NCBI GenBank assembly: GCA_016869015.1
Contig: VGFB01000002.1
Span: 1-25,373 of the forward strand
DNA from: Armatimonadota bacterium
Lineage (GTDB): Bacteria > Armatimonadota > Zipacnadia > Zipacnadales > VGFC01
Reading direction: 5' to 3'
DNA: 25,373 nt
The notes beneath the pieces were generated by a model. It worked only from the letters and a program-made list of their open reading frames with translations, did not search any database and was not told the origin of the DNA. This document shows positions 1 through 6,804 of the stretch, one piece after another. A program made the position numbers and the translations under genes. Within the stretch, counting starts at the first letter, position 1. Every line of letters starts with the position of its first letter.

Positions 1-452
1 GCACGCCCATCCGTCGCCGTCGTAGGACGGAGCGCTGCTCCGTCACCGTCGTTGTCGAAGCGGGCGCTTCGAGCGACGACGACACATCCTCACAATCACG
101 AGTGACGGCGCACTAGTCCTGTCAGCCGTGAAGCCTTCGGTCGTCGTGGGTCGGCTCACCAGAGCCGACAGAGCCTTCAGGTCGATTCCGGACGGCGTCG
201 GCTCTGGTGAGCCGACCCACGACGGCAAACGGCAAGCACAAGAATCACGGCTGACAGAGCACTCAGCGGCCCTTCGGGCCGACGCGCTATGCGCGCACGG
301 CGACGACGAGCGGCGCGGGTCGGGCGACCCGCAGGCACGGAACGGCGACGGCGAACGGCGACGGCCGCCACACCGGGGCCACCACGAGCCTGGCCAGCGG
401 ACGAGGGCGTCCGCGCTCCAGGGAACGGCGCGTATGTTCTCCTATAGACGCA
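1..452. repeat. Gene-free region made of tandem stem-loops
   Basis: No ORF here looks like a protein; the candidate translations are Arg/Pro-rich shadows. The DNA is a series of perfect or near-perfect inverted repeats. GACGGAGC/GCTCCGTC lies at 26-33/37-44, TCGAAGCG/CGCTTCGA at 55-62/65-72, a large nested palindrome spans 121-255, CGGCCC/GGGCCG is at 267-272/276-281, and GCGGGTCG/CGACCCGC at 315-322/325-332. It lies just downstream of the leftward TPR gene (stop at 453-455), so some hairpins may end that transcript. The density exceeds what a terminator needs and resembles a REP-type array or a structured RNA. Seen directly: the palindromes. Inferred: any function. Confidence 0.7.
121..255. 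repeat. Large nested inverted repeat
   Basis: Positions 143-169 and 197-223 are perfect 27-base inverse complements separated by 27 bases. Outside them, 121-130 (GTCAGCCGTG) and 246-255 (CACGGCTGAC) pair as well. Each 27-base arm also folds on itself, as GTCGGCTC and GAGCCGAC separated by a 4-base loop. The element can therefore adopt either one long cruciform or two small hairpins on a stalk. I do not recognise a family. Confidence 0.85.
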
Positions 453-2903
453 CTAGGCTCTTAGCCGCTGCAGCGCCTTGCGGAGGCGCTCGGCGCGGTT
501 ACGCTGCCCGAGTGCCCGCTTGACGAGGGGGTGGTGTGCCACCAGGTCCAGCGGGGGCAGGTCGACAAGTTCCTGAATCGGGAACCGAAGTCCTGCCATG
601 CGAGGCGGGGCGCACACCAGCCAGTTCTCCAGCGGGAGTGGACGGAAGCTCACCTCGACGTCCTGGAACCTCAGGCTCCTCGCCTCTTCCGAGCCGATGG
701 CGCCACTGAACATCTCGAACACCCTTCGGCCCCACTCCCCGCCGATGTCCCGCATCCGCCGCCAGTGCTGAAGCGCCTGCTCGACATCGTCGCCTCGATT
801 GCGCAGGTACTGGGCCAGACCAGTGTTGGCGTGGGCGATGACGTTGTCGGGCTGCTGCCGCAGGACCTGCGAGAAGGAGTGAATCGCGGCGGACAGCAGC
901 TTGGAGATCTCGGCTTCCGTCTGGCGCTTCCGCGCCATCGAGAGCAGGACTGAGCTCTGGATCGAGCGGTGCAGCTCGCGCGCCTGTCGCGCCTGGGAGA
1001 TGCCGAGGACATTGAGGATCTGCCAGGGGGAATCGGTGCGGGCGATCGGGCGCAGCACGGTAGCCGCCTGCTCGTATTCCTCCAACAGGTACCGTAGGAC
1101 GCCCAGGTTGAAGCGCGCGTTGTCCGCCACTGACCGAACCGCCAGGGCCGCCTCGAGGTAGGGAAGCGCGCTGCGCATCAGCTCGCGTGCTCGCGGCGGG
1201 AGCGGTCCGGGCGTCTGGTCCTCCGCCTGACGGATCCTGGACGCCGCCGTCAGGTAGCACATGGCTACGGCGTAACCCAGCGTGTCGTACTGCGGCGCCC
1301 GCACGGACGCCTTCCGGAGGGCCTCGGCGGCGTCCTCGAAATCTTCGCTCAGATACAGAGCGATCCCGAGGTTGATCTCGGCCTCCGTGGCGCCGGCGCG
1401 GTTCGCCTTGACGACCCGGTCGAGGTGGGCCACGGCCTCAACGAGGTCTCGCTCCCGCACCGGCTCGCCACGTCCGCCGTTGTGGGCGGCCTGGACGGCC
1501 GTCAGGAGATGTGCCAGGCCGCGGTCGAAGTCCATCTCCTCCTCCGCGTAGGAGACCAGGAGGAGGAGGTCCAGGGCGCGCCGAGGTCGGCCCGCGCCCA
1601 GTTCGGCGCGGATGAGATTGCTCTTCGCGGCGGTATCATAGGCCGAGTGGGCCGGATGCTTGAAGCACTCGCGCGCCTCGTCGTGCTGCCCTTGGGCCCA
1701 AAGGAGGCAGCCCAGATTCTGCAGGACCTCGGCATCCTCCGGAGCAGCTTCCTGAGCGAGGCGCTGCTCCGCGACGGCCGCGTCGAGGTGGTCTCTGGCC
1801 GCCAGCATGAGGGCGGCGTTGTGGTGCGCCGCAGCATGGCCTGTCGAACGCCCCGCTGCCACGTAGGTCTCAAGCGCCTCGGAGTAGTGGCCGGCCAGGG
1901 CCTGCACGTTCCCCAGGTTGGTCAGCACATCCGCGCTGCCGGGCAGTAGCACCCGCGCCCGCTCCAGCCACTTGCGCGCCAGCGGCAGGTTGCCGGTCCG
2001 GCAAAGCGTCCCTCCCAGATTGCTGTAGATCAGCCCCTCCCCCGCCTCCAGGGCGGCCGCCGATCCGGTCTGGGCGACGGCCTGCGCGAAGTCGTCCCGC
2101 CGATAGGCCAGAACACCGGCGTTAGCGTACCCCGGAGCATAGGAGGGGTGACGCTGCTTGACGACCGTGAAGGCGTCTTCCGCTCGCATGAAGTCGCCCA
2201 GTTGGAGCAGACGGACCCCGATGTTGTTGAGGGTCCGAGGCAGGCTTCCGTCCTGGGCGATCAGCCACAGTCGCTCAACCAGCCGGCCATAGGGCGCGTG
2301 CGCGGCGACATGGGCCAGGTTCGCATCCGTCAGCCCCGCCGGCCGGTCCAGCTCGCGGTCGATCAACCACGCAACGTCGCTCCACTCGCCCCGCGCCGCC
2401 AGAACCGCCAACAGGTTCGCGACCCAGGCGGACGATTCGCTGTGGTCGTACAGGCGCCGGAGGGCCGTTGCCGCAGCATCATAGTCGCCCCTGAGAGCGT
2501 GCACGACGCCGAGGTCGGCGACCGTCTCCGGCGCGAGTTCGTTCGCGGCGTCCAGACTGCCCAGCACCCCCTGCGCGCGACCGAGCAGCTGTTCCAGGCG
2601 CGCCTCACACAGACGCAGCGCGAAGGCCAGCCACTGAGAGCGGAGGACCAGCCAGGTCAGCCGAGGGATGACGAGCAGCAGGTAGCCGGCACACGCCCCC
2701 CCCAGCGCTCCGGTCACGTAGAGGGAGTTGTTCGCGGAGGGGAAGACCAAGTGCACGTAGACTGCCCCGAGCAACGCGCCCAGGACGAGGCTCAGGACGG
2801 GCAACAACCGCCCCCGGGTGGGAGCGGTGAGCTTCACAGGCGGCCGATCGCCGCCGCAGGTTCGCTGCGCTTCCGCAGCCAGCGCTCCCGGAAGTACCCG
2901 CAT
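453..2903 (-). CDS. Membrane-anchored tetratricopeptide repeat protein
   Basis: An 816-residue protein with two predicted membrane helices near the N-terminus (about residues 33-53 and 61-80), followed by roughly 700 residues of TPR helical repeats. Repeat units show the usual pattern of N-x-G in the first helix and an A-x-x-x-[FLY] pattern in the second, for example around LNNIGVRLLQLGDFMRAEDA, VLTNLGNVQALAGHYSEALE and EINLGIALYLSEDFEDAAEA. Such proteins are scaffolds for protein complexes, often for secretion or envelope assembly; the partner cannot be read from the sequence. The start is uncertain. ATG 2903 has no Shine-Dalgarno sequence, but TAAATA lies exactly 7 bases before it, so the mRNA could be leaderless. 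GTG 2837, just before the first helix, is an alternative. It stands alone on its strand. Confidence 0.85.
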   Translation of the reverse strand: MRVLPGALAAEAQRTCGGDRPPVKLTAPTRGRLLPVLSLVLGALLGAVYVHLVFPSANNSLYVTGALGGACAGYLLLVIPRLTWLVLRSQWLAFALRLCEARLEQLLGRAQGVLGSLDAANELAPETVADLGVVHALRGDYDAAATALRRLYDHSESSAWVANLLAVLAARGEWSDVAWLIDRELDRPAGLTDANLAHVAAHAPYGRLVERLWLIAQDGSLPRTLNNIGVRLLQLGDFMRAEDAFTVVKQRHPSYAPGYANAGVLAYRRDDFAQAVAQTGSAAALEAGEGLIYSNLGGTLCRTGNLPLARKWLERARVLLPGSADVLTNLGNVQALAGHYSEALETYVAAGRSTGHAAAHHNAALMLAARDHLDAAVAEQRLAQEAAPEDAEVLQNLGCLLWAQGQHDEARECFKHPAHSAYDTAAKSNLIRAELGAGRPRRALDLLLLVSYAEEEMDFDRGLAHLLTAVQAAHNGGRGEPVRERDLVEAVAHLDRVVKANRAGATEAEINLGIALYLSEDFEDAAEALRKASVRAPQYDTLGYAVAMCYLTAASRIRQAEDQTPGPLPPRARELMRSALPYLEAALAVRSVADNARFNLGVLRYLLEEYEQAATVLRPIARTDSPWQILNVLGISQARQARELHRSIQSSVLLSMARKRQTEAEISKLLSAAIHSFSQVLRQQPDNVIAHANTGLAQYLRNRGDDVEQALQHWRRMRDIGGEWGRRVFEMFSGAIGSEEARSLRFQDVEVSFRPLPLENWLVCAPPRMAGLRFPIQELVDLPPLDLVAHHPLVKRALGQRNRAERLRKALQRLRA

Positions 2904-3085
2904 GTCGCTCTATTTACCACACCGCGCGTTTCCGCTACACCCCGTTTGCATCCCCATGTTCGCAACACAGGGCACCGGCCCCTGCCGGCAGGCAGGACCC
3001 CCTCTCCCCCACCTCGAACCCTTCCGCCATGCCCGCGCCAACCATTCCCTGCCTGCTGTGCGGTCTGATCGTCGGAGGGACCACA
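2904..3085. promoter_or_regulatory. Divergent intergenic region
   Basis: This separates the leftward TPR gene from the rightward hydrolase. On the minus strand TAAATA (2911-2916 complemented) sits 7 bases before the TPR ATG and is a candidate -10 box, with only a poor -35. A small hairpin CCGGC/GCCGG occurs at 2975-2979/2984-2988. A GGAGGG ribosome binding site at 3074-3079 fits the GTG at 3086. Nothing else is evident. Confidence 0.4.
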
Positions 3086-3865
3086 GTGGCCCAGCCTGCG
3101 CCGCTGCTCGACATGCCGGGGGAAGTCGATGTGTACGAAGGCTATCTCCGCCACACGTTCACGCTGGATGGCTGCCGCTGTCTGCTCGTTGAGCCGAGAG
3201 CCCCTCGCGCGGATCGAGCGTGGGTCTGGAAGGCGGAGTTCTTCGAGGCCTTCCCGGCCTTCGAGCTGGCCATGCTGCAGCGGGGCTTCTTCCTGGCCTA
3301 CATCACCGTGGGCAACACCTTCGGGTGCCCGTCGGCGCTGGCGCACTGGAGCCCCTTCTACGAGGAGCTGACCGGTAAGTACGGCCTCTCGTCTCGTCCC
3401 ATCCTGCTGGGCATGAGCCGCGGGGGCTTGTACATCTACAACTGGGCGGCCCGGAACCCAAGCCAGGTCGGCTGTCTATACGGGGACGCGCCGGTGTGCG
3501 ACTTCAAGAGCTGGCCCGGTGGCCGGGGCGTCGGCCCCGGAAGTCCGGCGGACTGGGAGGCCTTGCGGAGGTGCTACGGGTTCGCCTCGGAGGCGGAGGC
3601 ACTGGCCTATGGAGGCAATCCCGTCGACAACCTCGCCCCCATCGCGGCCGCGGGGCTTCCGATCATCCATGTCGTCGGCGACCGGGACGAGCCGGTCCCC
3701 GTGTCGGAGAACTCCGACGTGCTGGAGGCGCGTTACCGCGCCCTGGGCGGGCTCATTCAGGTGATTCACAAGCCCGAGTGCGGCCACCATCCCCACGGCC
3801 TCGAAGACCCCGCCCCCGTCATCGAGTTCATCCTGCAGCACGCCCTGGGCCTAGAACGCCCGTAG
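3086..3865 (+). CDS. Alpha/beta hydrolase, likely serine esterase
   Basis: A 259-residue alpha/beta hydrolase fold protein. The nucleophile elbow GMSRGG places the catalytic serine at residue 111, the acid is probably Asp201 in GDRDEPVPVSEN, and the histidine lies in CGHHPHGL, probably His237. This order and spacing are those of a complete catalytic triad. Family members of this type are common near sulfatases and glycan-degrading genes in planctomycete-like bacteria and are thought to remove acyl groups from carbohydrates; the substrate here is unknown. Start choice: GTG 3086 has GGAGGG six bases upstream. An in-frame ATG at 3029 would add a 19-residue hydrophobic leader, but that leader has no positive charge and no ribosome binding site, so I prefer the cytoplasmic form. 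It converges with the DUF362 gene. Confidence 0.8.
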   Translation: MAQPAPLLDMPGEVDVYEGYLRHTFTLDGCRCLLVEPRAPRADRAWVWKAEFFEAFPAFELAMLQRGFFLAYITVGNTFGCPSALAHWSPFYEELTGKYGLSSRPILLGMSRGGLYIYNWAARNPSQVGCLYGDAPVCDFKSWPGGRGVGPGSPADWEALRRCYGFASEAEALAYGGNPVDNLAPIAAAGLPIIHVVGDRDEPVPVSENSDVLEARYRALGGLIQVIHKPECGHHPHGLEDPAPVIEFILQHALGLERP

Positions 3866-3887
3866 GTCCTCCTCCCGCCGCCGGAGT

Positions 3888-3911
3888 CCTGCGGGTAAGG
3901 CGACCCGCAGG
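3888..3911. terminator. Bidirectional terminator hairpin
   Basis: A perfect 9-base stem, CCTGCGGGT (3888-3896) and ACCCGCAGG (3903-3911), with a 6-base loop, lies between two convergent genes whose stops are at 3865 and 3927. No U-run follows, so it may act as a Rho-assisted or bidirectional stop. The right half and its flank match the hairpin at 315-345, which suggests a dispersed repeat family. Confidence 0.6.
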
Positions 3912-3926
3912 CCCCGGAACGGGTCC

Positions 3927-4898
3927 CTACAGGTCGATCAGCTCGATCTGCGACAGATCGGCAACGCCAAGACCCGCCTGCGCCGAGGTCTCCAGGAACC
4001 GGGCCTTCGGCCTGATGGGCGGCATGTTCCGGCCGGCGCGCCACTCGTCCAGGATCTCAACGCCCACGGAGTCGATGGCGACCGGATCGGCGGCCGCGAG
4101 GACTGCGCCGTAAGTCCACGTATGCTGCGGCTGAGCAGAGGGGCCCCCCTCCCCTACCGGCCGGAGTGCATCGGCGATGATCAGCCGGGTCCTGTCCTTG
4201 ATGCCGGGCAGCGCGTTCAGGTCGGTGAGGTAGGGGTCGCAGTTGTTGCCGTGGTGCTCGCCCGGGTTCTTGAACGAGCCGTAGTGGTTCTTGTGGGCCA
4301 AGGTCATCCCCGAAATGCTGTGCGTCTTCAGCACCGGGACGTTCACCACGGCCGTCACCTCGGGGTTGCTAAGCACCGTCGCGAGGGGCCCGTTGAAGCT
4401 GCCGCTCTGGGTGTTGGCCGCGTCCCAGTCCGTCGCCGTGTACTTCACCCCGGGGCCGTCGTTGAGCTCGTAGCCGCACTTGATCAGGTCGCCCGTCGCG
4501 CGATCCCAGACGGTGATCTTGTCGGCCGACACGCCGGCCGCCAACAGCCCGACCACGACCGCCTCCGTCACCTCCCGATGCGTGCACGCTCCTGGGCCGA
4601 AGAGGCAGTTCAGCTTCACCGTGACCACGTCGGCGGGGCCGAACAGCGACCTCCAGGCCTCCGTGGCGTCCTCCCGGCCGGTCAGCCTGGCGACCGAGCG
4701 ATCGACCATCTCCTTCACAACGGCGCCGTTCACGCGGTCCGAATCGTCGACGCTGTCCCCGCGCCGGAACCGCACGACCCGCGCCCGGTTCGCTTCCGTC
4801 TGTCCGACAGCGGTCCTTGAATGACCCGCGACCGCCGCGATTCCAGCCCCCGCAGCCGCCACGGTGCCGAGGAAGTGCCTTCGATCGATGCCTGACAT
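3927..4898 (-). CDS. Tat-exported DUF362 domain protein
   Basis: A 323-residue protein that begins with a twin-arginine signal (RRHFLG at residues 6-11, then an alanine/glycine-rich hydrophobic stretch), so it is expected to be exported folded. The body matches the DUF362 family: KLNCLFGPG, the segment TEAVVVGLLAAGV, the WDRATGDL segment, VNVPVLKTHSISGMTLAHKN with the NHYGSF stretch, and a late segment AADPVAIDSVGVEIL. DUF362 is of unknown function. Some members carry ferredoxin-type iron-sulfur clusters, but this one has no such cysteine arrays. ATG 4898 is preceded by GAGGAG nine bases upstream. It is probably monocistronic. No partner gene is apparent. Confidence 0.85.
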   Translation of the reverse strand: MSGIDRRHFLGTVAAAGAGIAAVAGHSRTAVGQTEANRARVVRFRRGDSVDDSDRVNGAVVKEMVDRSVARLTGREDATEAWRSLFGPADVVTVKLNCLFGPGACTHREVTEAVVVGLLAAGVSADKITVWDRATGDLIKCGYELNDGPGVKYTATDWDAANTQSGSFNGPLATVLSNPEVTAVVNVPVLKTHSISGMTLAHKNHYGSFKNPGEHHGNNCDPYLTDLNALPGIKDRTRLIIADALRPVGEGGPSAQPQHTWTYGAVLAAADPVAIDSVGVEILDEWRAGRNMPPIRPKARFLETSAQAGLGVADLSQIELIDL

Positions 4899-5369
4899 GC
4901 GGGTCCGCTCCTCACAGGAATAGGGCGTCTACGCAGTAGAACAACCGAGGGCGCGCAGAGGCTCCCTGGCGGACGAACCCGTGGTTCAACGGCTGTCGAG
5001 CCCCCTCTCCCCTACCTGGCCCGCCACGGTAGCGCTCTCACCTGACTGTTTGACTGCAAACCCCCTAACCCGGAACCGTTCTAGTGTTCTATGCTGGGTT
5101 CCGTTCTACCCGGTAGATGTTCTTGACGGCATGCGAGCGAAACCACTACCGGGTTTAGCTGTTAGACTGCTTGACTGCCGCGATTGGACATTCAAGACTG
5201 CTTGACTGCAAGACTCTGTATATGTTAGCATGTGAGCAGTTGAGCAGGTTTGACGGTTCGAGGGCTTGAAGGCAGGCGAACTTGCAGTCTTGCGGGCTGG
5301 TGGCGGTTGACGTCTTGGTTGTTGGGCTCCAATCTGACTGCAAACCGTCTTGAGTGGGTGACTGCTCTC
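4899..5369. promoter_or_regulatory. Low-GC repeat-bearing region upstream of parA
   Basis: From about 5040 the base composition is visibly less GC-rich than the surrounding genes. It carries repeated TTGACTGC or CTGACTGC words at 5050-5057, 5171-5178, 5202-5209 and 5334-5341. A 15-base direct repeat AGACTGCTTGACTGC occurs at 5164-5178 and 5195-5209, offset by 31 bases, and GCAGTCTTG at 5284-5292 is in inverse orientation. CCGTTCTA is repeated at 5076-5083 and 5101-5108. ACCCGGTAG (5108-5116) pairs with CTACCGGGT (5145-5153). Lying directly before a parA gene, these are candidate partition (centromere-like) sites or operators. 4899-5040 itself shows nothing clear. Confidence 0.55.
5164..5209 (+). 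repeat. Iteron-like direct repeats, candidate parS or operator
   Basis: Two identical 15-base copies of AGACTGCTTGACTGC start at 5164 and 5195, 31 bases apart, which is close to three helical turns and therefore puts both on the same DNA face. Each copy is itself built of two GACTGC words. Partial copies lie at 5050 and 5334. This is typical of sites bound cooperatively by ribbon-helix-helix partition proteins or by replication initiators, and a gene of each kind lies just downstream. Confidence 0.5.
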
Positions 5370-6125
5370 GTGCATGTGATCGCCGTCGTGATGCAGAAGG
5401 GCGGAACGGGGAAGACCACCACGACGGTCAACCTCGCGGCGGCCTTCGCGGAGCGCGCGTTGCGGACGCTGGTCATCGATCTCGATCCTCAAGCGCACGC
5501 TACGCTTGCGCTGGGGGTGGAGGTGGGGGAGAGGTCCGTCTACGAGGTGGTGGCGGGGACGGCGGAAGCCGCCGAGGTCGCTGCGCCGACCCACTGGGAG
5601 AACCTCGCGATCATCCCGGCGACCCGGGACCTGGTCGGCGCGGAGCTTGAGGTTCGAGGCGTGGCCGGCGCCAAGCGGCTGGGGGGACGGCTTTCCGGGC
5701 TGCAGGGATACGACTACTGCGTGATCGACTGCCCGCCCAGCCTGGGCGTGTTGACGCTCAACGGACTGGCCGCCGCGGACTCGTGGTTGGCGCCGTGTCA
5801 GGTCAGCACCTTCGCGATGTACGGCTTGCGGGAACTCCGCAGCACTGTGGAGACCGTCCGCAAGCGTGTCAACCCGCAGCTCCGCTGCTTGGGCCTGCTC
5901 GTGACGATGTATCAGGCGAGCACCCTTCATTCGGAGGACGTCGTCGGACTGCTCCGAAACAGTTTCGCCGACGAAGTATTCGAAACCGTTGTCCGCCGAT
6001 CCGTTGCCTTCGAGTATGCGACGGCAGCCAAGACTCCGTTGGTCTATCACCAGCCGTCCCATCGAGGAGCCGAGGCGTACCGCGCATTGGCGCAGGAGGT
6101 AATCACCCGTGCCCAAGACCGCTGA
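5370..6125 (+). CDS. parA: ParA-type partition ATPase
   Basis: A P-loop ATPase of the ParA/MinD superfamily, about 251 residues. It has the deviant Walker A motif KGGTGKTT near residues 10-17 with the signature lysine, then LVIDLDPQAHAT (switch I / A') and YCVIDCPPSLG (Walker B). ParA proteins move or position plasmids and chromosome origins by ATP-driven binding to nonspecific DNA, activated by a centromere-binding partner. The N-terminus begins almost directly at the P-loop, with no DNA-binding HTH, as in type Ib plasmid ParAs, which pair with small ribbon-helix-helix partners. The start is ambiguous among GTG 5358, 5370 and 5376; none has a strong ribosome binding site. It overlaps the next gene by 17 bases, so the two are translationally coupled. 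Confidence 0.85.
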   Translation: MHVIAVVMQKGGTGKTTTTVNLAAAFAERALRTLVIDLDPQAHATLALGVEVGERSVYEVVAGTAEAAEVAAPTHWENLAIIPATRDLVGAELEVRGVAGAKRLGGRLSGLQGYDYCVIDCPPSLGVLTLNGLAAADSWLAPCQVSTFAMYGLRELRSTVETVRKRVNPQLRCLGLLVTMYQASTLHSEDVVGLLRNSFADEVFETVVRRSVAFEYATAAKTPLVYHQPSHRGAEAYRALAQEVITRAQDR

Positions 6126-6417
6126 ACGATTGCCCGCCGACCTCTTTCTCGCCGAGCCCGAGGAAGTGCTTGAGCCCCCGAGGGAATCGGCGGCGGAGGC
6201 CAAGCCGCGTCCGAGGGTTCGGAAGCCGCCGCCCGTGGAGCCGGAGCGGAAGGAACAGGTGACGATCTACCTGAGCGTGGAGGACCACGTCCGTCTCGAG
6301 GAAGCGCGTGTCGAGTTGCTCCGACGGGCGAAGCGCCGCGTGACGAAGAGCGACCTGGCGGCTGCGGCGATCCGATTGGCAACTGCGGACATGGATCGAC
6401 TGGTCGCTGCGCTCTAG
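6109..6417 (+). CDS. Ribbon-helix-helix partner of ParA (ParB-like)
   Basis: A 102-residue protein with a proline- and acid-rich disordered first half (about residues 8-47) and a C-terminal ribbon-helix-helix fold: a beta strand QVTIYLS at 50-56, helix A at about 57-73, and helix B starting TKSDLAAAAIRLA at about 79-91. This is the layout of small centromere-binding proteins encoded after type Ib ParA, where the flexible N-terminus stimulates the ATPase and the ribbon-helix-helix dimer binds direct repeats and represses the operon. GTG 6109 lies inside the end of parA, with AGGAGGT at 6094-6100. The repeats at 5050-5341 are the natural candidate binding sites. The role is inferred from position and fold. 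Confidence 0.75.
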   Translation: MPKTAERLPADLFLAEPEEVLEPPRESAAEAKPRPRVRKPPPVEPERKEQVTIYLSVEDHVRLEEARVELLRRAKRRVTKSDLAAAAIRLATADMDRLVAAL

Positions 6418-6539
6418 CTGGAGTTCACAAGCGCGGCCTTGCCTCATCGCGGACGCGGGGAGTAGAACGCGTCGACACTCACTGCGCGATTCAGCAGGCA
6501 ACCTTGCGAGGAGCGAACGCCTACTGAGCAAGTGACCCA

Positions 6540-6645
6540 GAACGGACGAACGCCCGGTGTCTCTTGGCGGGGAGCCGGGCGCTCGACAGTATCGCTTTGA
6601 CCCTCTGTGAACCACGGCGGCAACCGTGGAACCGGGGTGTTTGGT
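6540..6645 (-). ncRNA. Predicted counter-transcribed regulatory RNA of rep
   Basis: The promoter at 6652-6680 should make an RNA of roughly 100 bases. It would fold into two hairpins: one from 6629-6612 (CCACGG, 6-base loop, CCGTGG) and one from 6581-6551 (CGCCCGG, 17-base loop, CCGGGCG). The second is followed on the RNA by the moderately U-rich UUCGUCCGUUCU, which could be a weak terminator. The RNA would be complementary to the leader of any rightward rep message. Antisense RNAs of this size and place control copy number in many plasmids. The ends are estimates, and the existence of the RNA is inferred from sequence alone. Confidence 0.45.
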
Positions 6646-6651
6646 AGCTGC

Positions 6652-6680
6652 ATGGTAGCACGAGCGGCAGCTGCTGTCAA
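6652..6680 (-). promoter_or_regulatory. Strong sigma-70-type promoter, leftward
   Basis: Read on the minus strand: TTGACA (6680-6675), a 17-base spacer, then TACCAT (6657-6652). The -35 is perfect, the spacing is ideal, and the -10 fits TAnnnT. Transcription would begin near 6645 and run away from rep toward the partition genes. No convincing leftward ORF follows: the only in-frame ATG lies inside the -10 box, and its reading frame gives a Pro/Arg-rich shadow peptide. Confidence 0.75.
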
Positions 6681-6804
6681 GCCTTCCGCGTCTATCCCGA
6701 CAGGCGCGCAGGGCTCCCCAGGGCCGAAGCCCACTCCCCGCCACCAGCCGATGCTGTAGAGCAGCTCGCATTCACACTACTCGGCGAAGTAGGGGAGAGG
6801 TCCG

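Larger units (their letters stand above)
6418..6804. promoter_or_regulatory. Regulatory region between the partition genes and rep
   Basis: No convincing coding sequence lies here. The region contains a strong leftward promoter at 6652-6680 (described separately), hairpin CCACGG/CCGTGG at 6612-6617/6624-6629, and hairpin CGCCCGG/CCGGGCG at 6551-6557/6575-6581. GGGGAGAGG at 6792-6800 is the ribosome binding site for rep. I found no good rightward promoter, so rep may depend on readthrough from the partition operon or on a promoter I cannot recognise. Confidence 0.6.

Noticed and set aside
1..450. CRISPR array
   Set aside because: The repeats are palindromes of different sequence and uneven spacing, not one direct repeat with regular spacers.
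2998..5024. CCCCCTCTCCC words at about 3000 and 5002 as a mobile repeat
   Set aside because: The shared stretch is short and low in complexity, with no inverted ends or target duplication. It may be chance in GC-rich intergenic DNA.
6444..6734. Leftward ORF after the strong promoter at 6652-6680
   Set aside because: Its usable ATG (6653) lies inside the -10 box, there is no ribosome binding site, and the peptide is Pro/Arg-rich like other shadow frames. A structured RNA is the better explanation.
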